Part shown: one piece after another, positions 1-6,419 of the stretch
Layout: each line of letters begins with the position of its first letter
How positions within the stretch are numbered: position 1 is the stretch's first letter
NCBI GenBank assembly: GCA_017424085.1
Contig: JAFPBP010000225.1
Span: 1-10,405 of the forward strand
DNA from: Clostridia bacterium
GTDB lineage: Bacteria > Bacillota > Clostridia > Oscillospirales > UBA644
Reading direction: 5' to 3'
Length of the DNA: 10,405 nt
Program-made: the position numbers and the translations under genes
Notes under the pieces: generated by a model
The model's database searches: none
What the model was told of the DNA's origin: nothing
Seen by the model: only the letters and a program-made list of their open reading frames with translations

Positions 1-622
1 TGATATTCTCCCCAACGGGTTGATTGCCGTGGCTTGCTCGGGCAACGGCAATAACGATAAAGCCTGCATCAAGCTCTTTTCCGCAAAGAGTAAGACCGAC
101 ACCAACTGCGTCACTCTGATGCTCCCCTCTGCGCACGGGGTCCTGTGGGATCCCACCGAAGAGGTTCTGTGGGGCTTGGGAAGCACTGTTCTGAACGCCT
201 ACCACGTGGGCGGAACGCGGGAAAAACCCACCCTTTCCCTCATTGACGGCATGAGCTACCCCATCGCGAGCGGCGGACATGACCTGTCTCCCGTCTACGG
301 GAACCCCGACCGTCTCTGGATCACCTCCTCCAAGGTCGCGCAGTTCAGCAAATCCCAGGAAAAGGTGCTGTATGATTATGAAGGCGCCTCTGTGATCAAT
401 CGGGGCTCGGTTAAGAGCATCAATACCTACGCCGACGGGATCACGGTCATGACCGTTGCCGATAAGAACAACGGCACCGCATCCCACAACACCAACGAGG
501 TCTGGTATTGGTCCTATCAGTATAACGAGCGCCTCCAGCGCTGGCAGTACCGTATGACCGAGATCAAGTTCGAGAATCGCGATTTCTATAAGGTCCGCGC
601 CTTCGTTGCGGATTATCAGTAA
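1..622 (+). CDS. Propeller-like lipoprotein paralogue 1 (DUF6528-like), 5'-truncated by window
   Basis: The reading frame is open from base 2, and the first visible residues (DILPNGLIAVACSG) match the middle of the 'ELLPDGTFLVASS' blade of the downstream paralogues. The real gene therefore starts upstream of the window, and the TTG at 20 is not its start. Visible motifs are AHGVLWDP (His codon 134-136), the sub-type signature DPTEEVLW, GGHDLSPVYG (His codon 278-280), and the family C-terminus FYKVRAF..DYQ before TAA at 620-622. The signal peptide and linker are not visible, so surface anchoring is inferred from the paralogues. Function is unknown. The DUF6528-like label is from memory of the family pattern; the paralogy itself is directly visible. 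A tRNA gene separates this member from the rest of the array. Confidence 0.85.
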   Translation, partial: DILPNGLIAVACSGNGNNDKACIKLFSAKSKTDTNCVTLMLPSAHGVLWDPTEEVLWGLGSTVLNAYHVGGTREKPTLSLIDGMSYPIASGGHDLSPVYGNPDRLWITSSKVAQFSKSQEKVLYDYEGASVINRGSVKSINTYADGITVMTVADKNNGTASHNTNEVWYWSYQYNERLQRWQYRMTEIKFENRDFYKVRAFVADYQ

Positions 623-627
623 AAAAT

Positions 628-686
628 CCCCTCCCGTGGGGGTTCGTCTGCGGGTGACGATCGGTCTCCCGCAGACCAACACGGGG
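628..686 (+). terminator. Extended hairpin downstream of paralogue 1, without a U-tract
   Basis: A 9-bp perfect stem pairs 646-654 (GTCTGCGGG) with 668-676 (CCCGCAGAC). An outer helix can pair 633-638 (CCCGTG) with 680-685 (CACGGG). No T-run follows, so it is not a standard intrinsic terminator in the + direction. It could be a 3'-end stabilising or weak terminating structure. The reverse strand has a short C4/G4 hairpin next to a T6 run (around 621-642), but no minus-strand gene needs a terminator there. Confidence 0.35.
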
Positions 687-723
687 TATTTGTGAAAAAA
701 AATCGACATAACCAAAAAAACAC

Positions 724-752
724 TTGCTTTTTTCGTTCGGATGGTGTATAAT
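724..752 (+). promoter_or_regulatory. Sigma-A promoter of tRNA-Ser
   Basis: The -35 box TTGCTT (724-729) and perfect -10 box TATAAT (747-752) are separated by exactly 17 bp. Predicted transcription starts near 759, about 27 bases before the mature tRNA. The leader contains a short inverted repeat, TTCGG-tgt-CCGAA (768-780). Confidence 0.8.
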
Positions 753-785
753 ATACCAGCACCGATTTTCGGTGTCCGAATATGT

Positions 786-877
786 GGAGAGATGGCTGAG
801 CTGGTCTAAGGCGCACGACTGGAAATCGTGTACGGACTAATAATTCGTCGGGGGTTCGAATCCCCCTCTCTCCGCCA
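786..877 (+). tRNA. tRNA-Ser (anticodon GGA), CCA encoded
   Basis: All cloverleaf parts are visible. The 7-bp acceptor stem pairs 786-792 (GGAGAGA) with 867-873 (TCTCTCC), followed by discriminator G874 and a genomically encoded CCA at 875-877. The anticodon stem pairs 814-818 with 826-830 around loop CTGGAAA, giving anticodon GGA at 821-823, which reads UCC and UCU. The T-arm has a 5-bp stem (850-854 with 862-866) and loop TTCGAAT. A long variable arm (about 831-849) marks the class II tRNA fold expected for serine. It has its own promoter and terminator and is a monocistronic unit inside the lipoprotein array. Confidence 0.97.
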
Positions 878-878
878 G

Positions 879-910
879 AAAAAAGCACTTGCGAAAGCAA
901 GTGCTTTTTT
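879..910 (+). terminator. Rho-independent terminator of tRNA-Ser
   Basis: A perfect 8-bp stem GCACTTGC (885-892) and GCAAGTGC (897-904) closes on a GAAA tetraloop. It is flanked by A6 (879-884) and T6 (905-910), so the helix can extend to 14 bp. It begins one base after the encoded CCA. Confidence 0.93.
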
Positions 911-918
911 CAACGAAA

Positions 919-948
919 TTCACATTCGGAGCGCTCCGAATGTAATAC
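919..948 (+). promoter_or_regulatory. Candidate promoter with 22-bp perfect palindrome in its spacer (possible operator)
   Basis: Bases 922-943 form a perfect palindrome with half-site ACATTCGGAGC, 22 bp and no mismatch. It lies in the 53-bp gap between the tRNA terminator and paralogue 2. TTCACA (919-924, 5 of 6 to the -35 consensus) and TAATAC (943-948, a poor -10) flank it at an 18-bp distance. If this promoter is real, the palindrome fills the spacer, a classic repressor-site location. In RNA the same bases can form a 9-bp hairpin with a GCGC loop and no U-tract. The palindrome is seen; the promoter and operator roles are inferred. Confidence 0.45.
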
Positions 949-963
949 CAACGGAGACTTTTT

Positions 964-1947
964 ATGAAACGAATTTTTACCATTCTCCTGACGTTTGTTC
1001 TTTTGGGAATGACCTGCGTTGGGTGTGCTCCTCCTCAGCTGGGGCAGCCCTCCGACGATAGCGATCCCACCAAGGCTGAGCCCAAGAAGGTTCTGATCAC
1101 CGATCAGCAGGGGCGGGCTTTGAGCATCTACGATCTGAACGTAACCGACTGGTCCAAGCCCGAATGGACCTGGACAACGGAGCATAAGAACTTTACCAAC
1201 GTTTCCGGCGCCAAATATCGCTACGATCCCCATTCCAAGATGGACGTGATCGCCTTCTGTTGCTCGGGCGGTTACTGCGGCATCATTTCCTATCCCTTGG
1301 GCGAGGTCATTGCCTACGTGGATAACGCAGGCGGCAACCCCCACTCGGTGGAGGTCCTGCCCGACGGGGCTCTGGTGGTTGCGGCAAGCACGGGATCCTA
1401 CGTCCGCATTTACGATACCACCTTTTACGGCGACGTTTCCAAGAAATATACCCAGATCTACTTCCCCGATGCGCACGGTGTGCTGTGGGATCCCGTGGAA
1501 GAGGTCCTGTGGGTTGCAGGAACCAACCAGCTTTGGGGGTATACGGTCTCTGCCGATCATACCATGACTCTGCGGGACGATCTGAAATATCATCTGCCCG
1601 ACGGCGGCGCCCACGATCTTCAGCCGGTCTACGGGCAGCCCGACTGTCTTTGGGTTTCCACGGGAAGCCACATTATTCAGGTGAATAAGAAAACCGGTGA
1701 AAGCTCAACGCGCTACGAGGGGTGGCACATGATCAGCGCCACGGCGAACGTGAAGGGCTTGGGCAACTTTGAGGACAAAACCTTCGTTTTTGCCCAGATG
1801 GCGAACGTATGGAAGGAATGGAATACCGATACCATCACCGTCGGCCATTATAATGAGGAAGAAGGGCGCTATTATCTGGAGCCCCGCAAGCTTCCCAAGG
1901 GCGTGGCGTATTATAAGCTGCGCGTGTTCAAGAAGGACTATCTCTGA
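964..1947 (+). CDS. Propeller-like lipoprotein paralogue 2 (DUF6528-like)
   Basis: The product is 327 aa. The start ATG follows GGAG at 953-956. The lipoprotein signal peptide (residues 1-20, KR then a hydrophobic core) ends in the lipobox CVGC, with lipidated Cys21; Cys at -3 is atypical. The linker is the shortest of the set (about residues 22-42) and is lysine-containing. The domain from about residue 43 carries ITDQQGRALSIYDL, GGYCGIISY, NPHSVEVLPDG (H127), AHGVLWDP (H171), GAHDLQPVYG (H217) and the C-terminal YYKLRVF..DYL. Spacing of 44 and 46 residues between the histidines fits successive propeller blades. The signature DPVEEVLW groups it with paralogues 1 and 3. It probably faces the outside of the membrane. 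Ligand and activity are unknown; the DUF6528-like label is from memory. Confidence 0.88.
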   Translation: MKRIFTILLTFVLLGMTCVGCAPPQLGQPSDDSDPTKAEPKKVLITDQQGRALSIYDLNVTDWSKPEWTWTTEHKNFTNVSGAKYRYDPHSKMDVIAFCCSGGYCGIISYPLGEVIAYVDNAGGNPHSVEVLPDGALVVAASTGSYVRIYDTTFYGDVSKKYTQIYFPDAHGVLWDPVEEVLWVAGTNQLWGYTVSADHTMTLRDDLKYHLPDGGAHDLQPVYGQPDCLWVSTGSHIIQVNKKTGESSTRYEGWHMISATANVKGLGNFEDKTFVFAQMANVWKEWNTDTITVGHYNEEEGRYYLEPRKLPKGVAYYKLRVFKKDYL

Positions 1948-1997
1948 TTTGATCAGTGATATAAAAACAAAATCAAACAGCGAAAGGAACTACCATT

Positions 1998-3101
1998 ATG
2001 AAAAAGCTTTTGGCATTTCTCCTCTGTGCGATCTTGGCGTTTGGGCTTGTTGCCTGCACCGAGGATCCCGCAGGAACCAACACCGATTCTGTCGGCGGAA
2101 CCGAAACCAACACCGATACCGAATCCAACACTACCTCCTCCGAGAAGGAATGGGCTCCTCTGGATCTGGTGGATGACCTGGTTATTGCCTGCGATCAGAA
2201 GAACACCCGTTTGGTCATCTACGATCTGGGCTCTCTGGAAAAAACCGGCGATTCCCTGGACGGCGTAGAGGAATGGTCCATGAGCCTGAAGGGGCACGCG
2301 GGCTCCGGCAACCTGTCCGGCGTGAAGTACCGCGAGGACACCGTCTTCGGCGACGTGATCATTGCCGTTGCCTCGGGTGGTTATGCGGGCATCATCAAAT
2401 ACCCCTCCAAGGAAGTGGTCTGGGAGATCAACTCCTGCGGCTCCAACCCCCACTCCATCGAGATCCTTCCCAACGGAAACGTGGCTTGTGCGTCTTCCAC
2501 CGGCGCCACTGTCCGTCTTTATTATACCTCCGCTCTTCTGAACGGCGATACCGCCAAGGCGAAGACCTATAAGGAATATAAGCTCACCAGTGCTCACGGC
2601 GTTCTGTGGGATCCCACCGAGGAGGTCCTTTGGGCGCTTGGCGGCGAAGAGCTTCTTGCTTACGGACTTGTGGGCGAAACCACGTCTCAGACTCTGACCG
2701 TTCTGGGTGGTATGGGCGGTGCTCTTCCCAAGGGGTATACGGGCGGCCACGATCTGTCTCCCGACTACATGGATAAGAATTATCTCTACGTCACTACAAA
2801 CAAGGGCGTTCTGCGCTTCAATAAGGACAGCGGTGAATTTGCTACCGAATTCCCCCAGTCCGGCAAACTGAGCAAGGAAAGCGTTAAGGGCTACGGCAAC
2901 AATCCCAACTATAACTTTATTTTCGCTTATCCCAACAAGGGCGAAGGCACCGATTGGGCGAATGCCTCTTACGCCGACTGGTGCACCAACGTGATCCATT
3001 TCGGTCGTTGGAAGAGCGAAACCTATTTCGCCGTTTCCGCTTTCGAATCGAGCACCTCTGCCTTCTATAAGGTTCGCGTGTTCTACGGTCAGTACCAATA
3101 A
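1998..3101 (+). CDS. Propeller-like lipoprotein paralogue 3 (DUF6528-like)
   Basis: The product is 367 aa, the longest complete member. AAAGGA at 1983-1988 precedes the ATG by 9 bases. The signal peptide ends in a canonical lipobox LVAC with Cys20. The linker, about residues 21-52, is rich in Thr, Asn, Asp and Glu. The domain shows VIACDQKNTRLVIYDL, GGYAGIIKY, NPHSIEILPNG (H152), AHGVLWDP (H200), GGHDLSPDYM (H251), GVLRFNK, a WCTNV motif also present in paralogues 4 and 6, and the C-terminal FYKVRVF..QYQ. The histidine spacing is 48 and 51 residues, slightly longer than in the others because of blade-loop insertions. DPTEEVLW places it in the first sub-type. The 50-bp gap after paralogue 2 has no terminator, so the two are probably co-transcribed. 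Function is unknown. Confidence 0.9.
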   Translation: MKKLLAFLLCAILAFGLVACTEDPAGTNTDSVGGTETNTDTESNTTSSEKEWAPLDLVDDLVIACDQKNTRLVIYDLGSLEKTGDSLDGVEEWSMSLKGHAGSGNLSGVKYREDTVFGDVIIAVASGGYAGIIKYPSKEVVWEINSCGSNPHSIEILPNGNVACASSTGATVRLYYTSALLNGDTAKAKTYKEYKLTSAHGVLWDPTEEVLWALGGEELLAYGLVGETTSQTLTVLGGMGGALPKGYTGGHDLSPDYMDKNYLYVTTNKGVLRFNKDSGEFATEFPQSGKLSKESVKGYGNNPNYNFIFAYPNKGEGTDWANASYADWCTNVIHFGRWKSETYFAVSAFESSTSAFYKVRVFYGQYQ

Positions 3102-3122
3102 TTCTTATTGAAAGCTTGAAAC

Positions 3123-3154
3123 AACGGGGCTGTCGCACCGACGACAGCCCCGTT
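3123..3154 (+). terminator. 13-bp intergenic hairpin, weak or partial terminator
   Basis: A perfect 13-bp stem, AACGGGGCTGTCG (3123-3135) with CGACAGCCCCGTT (3142-3154), closes on a 6-base loop CACCGA. It is very stable, but only TTCT follows, so termination may be partial. It sits in the 75-bp gap between paralogues 3 and 4, exactly where the two sub-types meet. It may lower downstream transcription or protect the 3' end of the upstream message. I see no convincing new promoter between it and 3177. Confidence 0.6.
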
Positions 3155-3176
3155 CTCAAAATAGATAAGGTATGCT

Positions 3177-4235
3177 ATGAAACGTATTTTTTCGATCCTT
3201 TTAGGGGTGTGTATGCTTTGCTCTCTCGTCGCCTGCACCGATCCTGCGGATCCTTCTACGGATACCGATCCCTCTGCAAGCGCCTCTACCGATTCCGAGG
3301 TAAACGAATCTGCCTCCACGCAGATCAAATATGAAAAGCCCCAGGACGTTTTGGATGCATCCCCCCACCTGGTCGGCTTGACCGATCAGAAAAACAGTCG
3401 CATTATCGTTTGCGATCTTGCCGTGGAGGATTGGAGCAACGATGCCGCGGTGGTCTGGGAATTCAAGGATCATCGGGTCCATACGGCTGCGGGAATTAAG
3501 TTCCGCAGCAATGAGATCTACGGCGGCGAGGTCGTTTTGTTCTGCGGGCCTGCAGGCGCCGGAATTATTTCTTACGAGACCAAAAAAATGCTGTTCTTCA
3601 CCTCCAACGTGGGCGAAAATCCCCATTCTGTGGAGCTTCTTCCCGACGGAACGTTTCTTGTCGCGTCCTCTACGGATAACCTTCTTCTCGTGTATGCCGC
3701 CGCGGCAGGGCGGGTCAATCCCGTTCAGCAGATCCGTTGCGAAAATGCGCACGGCGTTTTGTGGGATCCCAAGTATCAGGTCGTCTGGACGGTCGGGATC
3801 GATAAGCTTTGTGCCTATTCGGTTTCGGGTGGGCCCCAGCGACCGCGATTGACTCTGAACGAGGGCATGGTCTACACCACCAGCCAGGGAGGACTTCACG
3901 ATCTTGCTCCCTGCTACGGAAATCCCGATGCCCTGTTTGTTACCTGTAATGCGGGCGTCCTTCTGTTTGATAAGGAAAAAGAGCGGTTTACCACCGCCTA
4001 CCCCGGCGCTTATTACGGCTCCAAGATGGATTATGTGCCCGGAACCGGGAATTTCGTTGATAACGTCATGGCAATGACGCAGATTATTTCGGGGAAGACG
4101 GTTCATCACATCTGGTGTACCAATGTTGTTACCATGCTGATCCCTCTGGATCGTTACACCGTGCGCAAGATAACCCGTATTGCGCCGAACGATGCCTATT
4201 ACAAGCTGCGGGTTCGGAATTTCGATTATCAATAA
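3177..4235 (+). CDS. Propeller-like lipoprotein paralogue 4 (type A, first copy)
   Basis: The product is 352 aa. TAAGG at 3166-3170 lies 6 bases before the ATG. The signal peptide ends in lipobox LVAC with Cys20. A Ser/Thr/Asp-rich acidic linker (about residues 21-49) leads to the block KYEKPQDVL..SPHLVGLTDQ shared by paralogues 4-7. Key motifs are NPHSVELLPDG (H150), AHGVLWDP (H192), GLHDLAPCYG (H241), GVLLFDK and the C-terminal YYKLRV..FDYQ. It carries the second sub-type signature DPKYQVVW. It resembles paralogue 6 most (FCGPxGAGIISY, LFFTSNVG, WCTNVVT, RKITR), which defines type A of the A-B-A-B array. Cysteines in IVCDL, LFCG, APCYG and VTC are shared across paralogues 4-7. Function is unknown. 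Confidence 0.9.
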   Translation: MKRIFSILLGVCMLCSLVACTDPADPSTDTDPSASASTDSEVNESASTQIKYEKPQDVLDASPHLVGLTDQKNSRIIVCDLAVEDWSNDAAVVWEFKDHRVHTAAGIKFRSNEIYGGEVVLFCGPAGAGIISYETKKMLFFTSNVGENPHSVELLPDGTFLVASSTDNLLLVYAAAAGRVNPVQQIRCENAHGVLWDPKYQVVWTVGIDKLCAYSVSGGPQRPRLTLNEGMVYTTSQGGLHDLAPCYGNPDALFVTCNAGVLLFDKEKERFTTAYPGAYYGSKMDYVPGTGNFVDNVMAMTQIISGKTVHHIWCTNVVTMLIPLDRYTVRKITRIAPNDAYYKLRVRNFDYQ

Positions 4236-4240
4236 TTTTT

Positions 4241-4247
4241 TGAGGTG
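4241..4247 (+). promoter_or_regulatory. Shine-Dalgarno TGAGGTG that decides the start of paralogue 5
   Basis: TGAGGTG lies 9 bases before ATG 4257. An in-frame GTG at 4245 falls inside this site and so is not a usable start. The duplicate leader at 6441 has GTA at the matching position, which supports ATG 4257 as the true start. Confidence 0.8.
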
Positions 4248-4256
4248 CATTTTATT

Positions 4257-5312
4257 ATGAAAAGATTCTTTGCGCTGTTTCTGTCTTTGATTCTGCTTGT
4301 CGGCTCGTTCGTCGGGTGTACTGCAGACCCCGTTGATTCGCAGACCGACACCTCCGCAGACGCCTCCACCGATACCGAGGCGAACGAATCTACCTCCACG
4401 CAGAACAAATATGAAGATCCCCAGGACGTTCTGGAGGCATCCCCCCACCTGGTCGGCTTGACCGACTCGAAGAACAGCCGCATTATCGTTTGCGATCTTG
4501 CGGTAGAGGACTGGAGCAACGATGCTGCTGTTGTATGGGAGTTTAAGGACCCTCGGGCAAGCTGCGGCGGGGTCAAGTTCCGCTACAGTGAGGTTTTCGG
4601 CGGTCACGTAGTTCTCTTTTGCAGCGGTAAGGGTGCGGGAATTATTTCCTATGAAACCAAAGAAATGTTGTTCTATACGACAAACGTTGGCAACAATCCC
4701 CACTCTGTGGAGCTTTTGCCCGACGGCACCTTCCTGGTTGCGTCGTCCACGGGCAGCGAGATTCACGTCTATACGGCGGCAACGGGCAGTACCCTACCGG
4801 TTCAGCGAATTGTTTACAGCGACGCCCACGGGGTGCTGTGGGATCCTAGGTATCAGGTGGTCTGGGCGGTTGGGGACAATAAGCTCAGCGCCTTTACCGT
4901 GTCGGGCGGCCCCGAGAATCCCCGTCTGACCCTGAACAGTGATATGGTCTATCGCACCAGCCAGGGAGGGCTTCACGATCTTGCTCCCTGCTATGGTGAT
5001 CCTACCAAGTTGTTCGTTACCTGTCAAGCCGGCGTTCTTCTTTTTGATAAGGAGTCGGAAAAATTTACCACCGCTTATCCCGGCGCTTATTACGCCTCCC
5101 AAATGACCTACGTGCCCGGTGTTGGGAATTTCCCCGACAACGTCATGGCGATGACCCACGTGATCCCGGGGCAGACGGCGGGGAGAGACTGGCTGATGAA
5201 TCAGGTTACGATCCTTGTTCCGCTGAGTAAATATACCGCCCGCAAGGTGATCCGCGTGGCTCCCAACGACGGTTATTACAAGCTGCGGGTCTGGATTCCC
5301 GATTATCAATAA
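4257..5312 (+). CDS. Propeller-like lipoprotein paralogue 5 (type B, first copy)
   Basis: The product is 351 aa from ATG 4257, the same length as its twin at 6441. The signal peptide MKRFFALFLSLILLVGSFVG ends at lipidated Cys21 (lipobox FVGC). An acidic linker rich in Thr, Ser, Asp and Glu (about residues 22-50) precedes the domain. Motifs are NPHSVELLPDG (H149), AHGVLWDP (H191), GLHDLAPCYG (H240), GVLLFDK, MNQVTILVPL and the C-terminal YYKLRVWIPDYQ. Type B marks are RYSEVFGGHVVLFC, LFYTTNVGNN, EIHVYTAATG and RKVIRVAPND. It lies 21 bp after paralogue 4 with no terminator between them, so co-transcription is likely. Function is unknown; a beta-propeller fold is inferred from roughly 42-49 residue periodicity. 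Confidence 0.9.
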   Translation: MKRFFALFLSLILLVGSFVGCTADPVDSQTDTSADASTDTEANESTSTQNKYEDPQDVLEASPHLVGLTDSKNSRIIVCDLAVEDWSNDAAVVWEFKDPRASCGGVKFRYSEVFGGHVVLFCSGKGAGIISYETKEMLFYTTNVGNNPHSVELLPDGTFLVASSTGSEIHVYTAATGSTLPVQRIVYSDAHGVLWDPRYQVVWAVGDNKLSAFTVSGGPENPRLTLNSDMVYRTSQGGLHDLAPCYGDPTKLFVTCQAGVLLFDKESEKFTTAYPGAYYASQMTYVPGVGNFPDNVMAMTHVIPGQTAGRDWLMNQVTILVPLSKYTARKVIRVAPNDGYYKLRVWIPDYQ

Positions 5313-5315
5313 ATT

Positions 5316-5322
5316 GAAAGGA
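5316..5322 (+). promoter_or_regulatory. Shine-Dalgarno GAAAGGA that decides the start of paralogue 6
   Basis: GAAAGGA ends at 5322, so the ATG at 5322 overlaps it and is excluded. ATG 5331 has 8-base spacing and ATG 5334 has 11-base spacing. Both give a valid signal peptide. 5331 has the better spacing, while 5334 matches the MKR start of the paralogues. Confidence 0.7.
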
Positions 5323-5330
5323 TGTTTTGC

Positions 5331-6419
5331 ATGATGAAACGGTATCTTTCCCTGCTTTTGTCCTCTCTTTTGATTGCTGGAATTTTGACAGGGTGCGCTC
5401 CCGCACCCGTTGTCCCTACCGATTCTCAGCCTGATTCCTCCGATTCGTCGATGGATGATTCTTCCAATGGGAGTACCGATACCGACTCCGACGCCTCTTC
5501 CTCCACGCAGGTCAAATACGAAACTCCGCAGGAGGCTCTGGAAGCATCGCCCCATCTGGTCGGACTGACCGATCAGAAAAACTCCCGCTTGATCGTATGC
5601 GACCTTGCGGTGGAGGATTGGAGCCGCGATGCTGCGGTGGTCTGGGAATTCAAGGATCCCCGTGCGCGGGGCGGGGCGGGTATCAAGCTCCGCAACAATC
5701 CTTTGTTCGGGGGAGACGTGGTCCTTTTCTGCGGACCCGAGGGGGCGGGAATCATTTCCTATCAGACAAAAGAGGTTCTGTTCTTCACCTCCAACGTGGG
5801 GGTGAACCCCCATTCCGTGGAACTTTTGCCCGACGGAACCTTCCTCGTTGCCTCCACGACGGATGATCGCGTCAGCGTCTTTGCCGCTGCGAAGGGCTTG
5901 ACCAATCCCGTTCAGACCCTTTCCTATCCCAACGTGCACGGCATTTTGTGGGACCCCGAATATCAGGTGGTCTGGATGGCGGGGCGGACCAAGCTCAGCG
6001 CATTCAGCGTCTCGGGCGGGGCGGATAAGCCTCATCTGGCGCCCAATCCCGGCATGGTTTACGTTACCGCGGATTGGCTTCACGATCTTGCCCCCTGTTA
6101 CGGAGACCCCACCAAGCTCTTCGTCACCTGCGCCAAGGGGATCTATATTTTTGATAAGGAAACGGAGAAATTCTCTACCTCCTTCCCCGGCTCCCGCTAT
6201 ACCGACGGTCGGACCTCCGTTCCCGCCATGGGCAATTTCGCAGATCACGTGCTGACCATGATCGATACCACCTCGAAGGAAACGGTCTATCGGGAATGGT
6301 GCACCAACGTGGTTACGGTCATTGTTCCGCTGGATCAATATACCTTCCGCAAAATCACCCGAGTTGGCCCCGACGACGCCTATTACAAGGTTCGGGTCTG
6401 GAATTCCGATTATCAATAA
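5331..6419 (+). CDS. Propeller-like lipoprotein paralogue 6 (type A, second copy)
   Basis: The product is 362 aa from ATG 5331, or 361 from ATG 5334. The signal peptide ends in a canonical lipobox LTGC (Cys22). The linker is the longest and most Ser/Asp-rich of the set (about residues 23-60). Motifs are NPHSVELLPDG (H161), VHGILWDP (H203, with V and I replacing the usual A and V), LHDLAPCYG (H251), GIYIFDK and the C-terminal YYKVRVWNSDYQ. FCGPEGAGIISY, LFFTSNVG, EWCTNVVT and RKITR pair it with paralogue 4. It is more diverged from its partner than the two type B genes are from each other. It sits 18 bp after paralogue 5 and 21 bp before paralogue 7, consistent with one transcript. Function is unknown. 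Confidence 0.9.
   Translation: MMKRYLSLLLSSLLIAGILTGCAPAPVVPTDSQPDSSDSSMDDSSNGSTDTDSDASSSTQVKYETPQEALEASPHLVGLTDQKNSRLIVCDLAVEDWSRDAAVVWEFKDPRARGGAGIKLRNNPLFGGDVVLFCGPEGAGIISYQTKEVLFFTSNVGVNPHSVELLPDGTFLVASTTDDRVSVFAAAKGLTNPVQTLSYPNVHGILWDPEYQVVWMAGRTKLSAFSVSGGADKPHLAPNPGMVYVTADWLHDLAPCYGDPTKLFVTCAKGIYIFDKETEKFSTSFPGSRYTDGRTSVPAMGNFADHVLTMIDTTSKETVYREWCTNVVTVIVPLDQYTFRKITRVGPDDAYYKVRVWNSDYQ

Larger units (their letters stand above)
4217..5312 (+). repeat. Type B duplicated segment, copy 1
   Basis: This segment aligns without gaps to 6401-7496 at a constant offset of 2184 bases. It covers the last codons of the preceding type A gene, the 21-bp intergenic leader and the whole type B gene. The leaders differ at a single base (GAGGTG here, GAGGTA in copy 2). 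By eye the proteins are about 88% identical over 351 residues with no indel, pointing to a fairly recent duplication or to gene conversion. Confidence 0.85.

Noticed and set aside
616..900. 94-codon minus-strand frame containing GERGIRTPDELLVRTRFPVVRLRPAQPS
   Set aside because: This is the well-known false protein produced by translating the antisense of a tRNA-Ser gene.
3172..3180. Mini-frame ATG-CTA-TGA overlapping the start of gene 4
   Set aside because: Two codons in the spacer between ribosome site and start are most likely chance.
4245..4256. GTG start adding four residues to paralogue 5
   Set aside because: It overlaps the Shine-Dalgarno site, and the near-identical leader of paralogue 7 has GTA there.
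3201..4766. 521-codon open frame on the minus strand
   Set aside because: Same cause: a shadow of genes 4 and 5. Its segments repeat those of the larger antisense frame.
5322..5330. ATG start adding three residues to paralogue 6
   Set aside because: It overlaps the Shine-Dalgarno GAAAGGA. ATG 5331 or 5334 has normal spacing.
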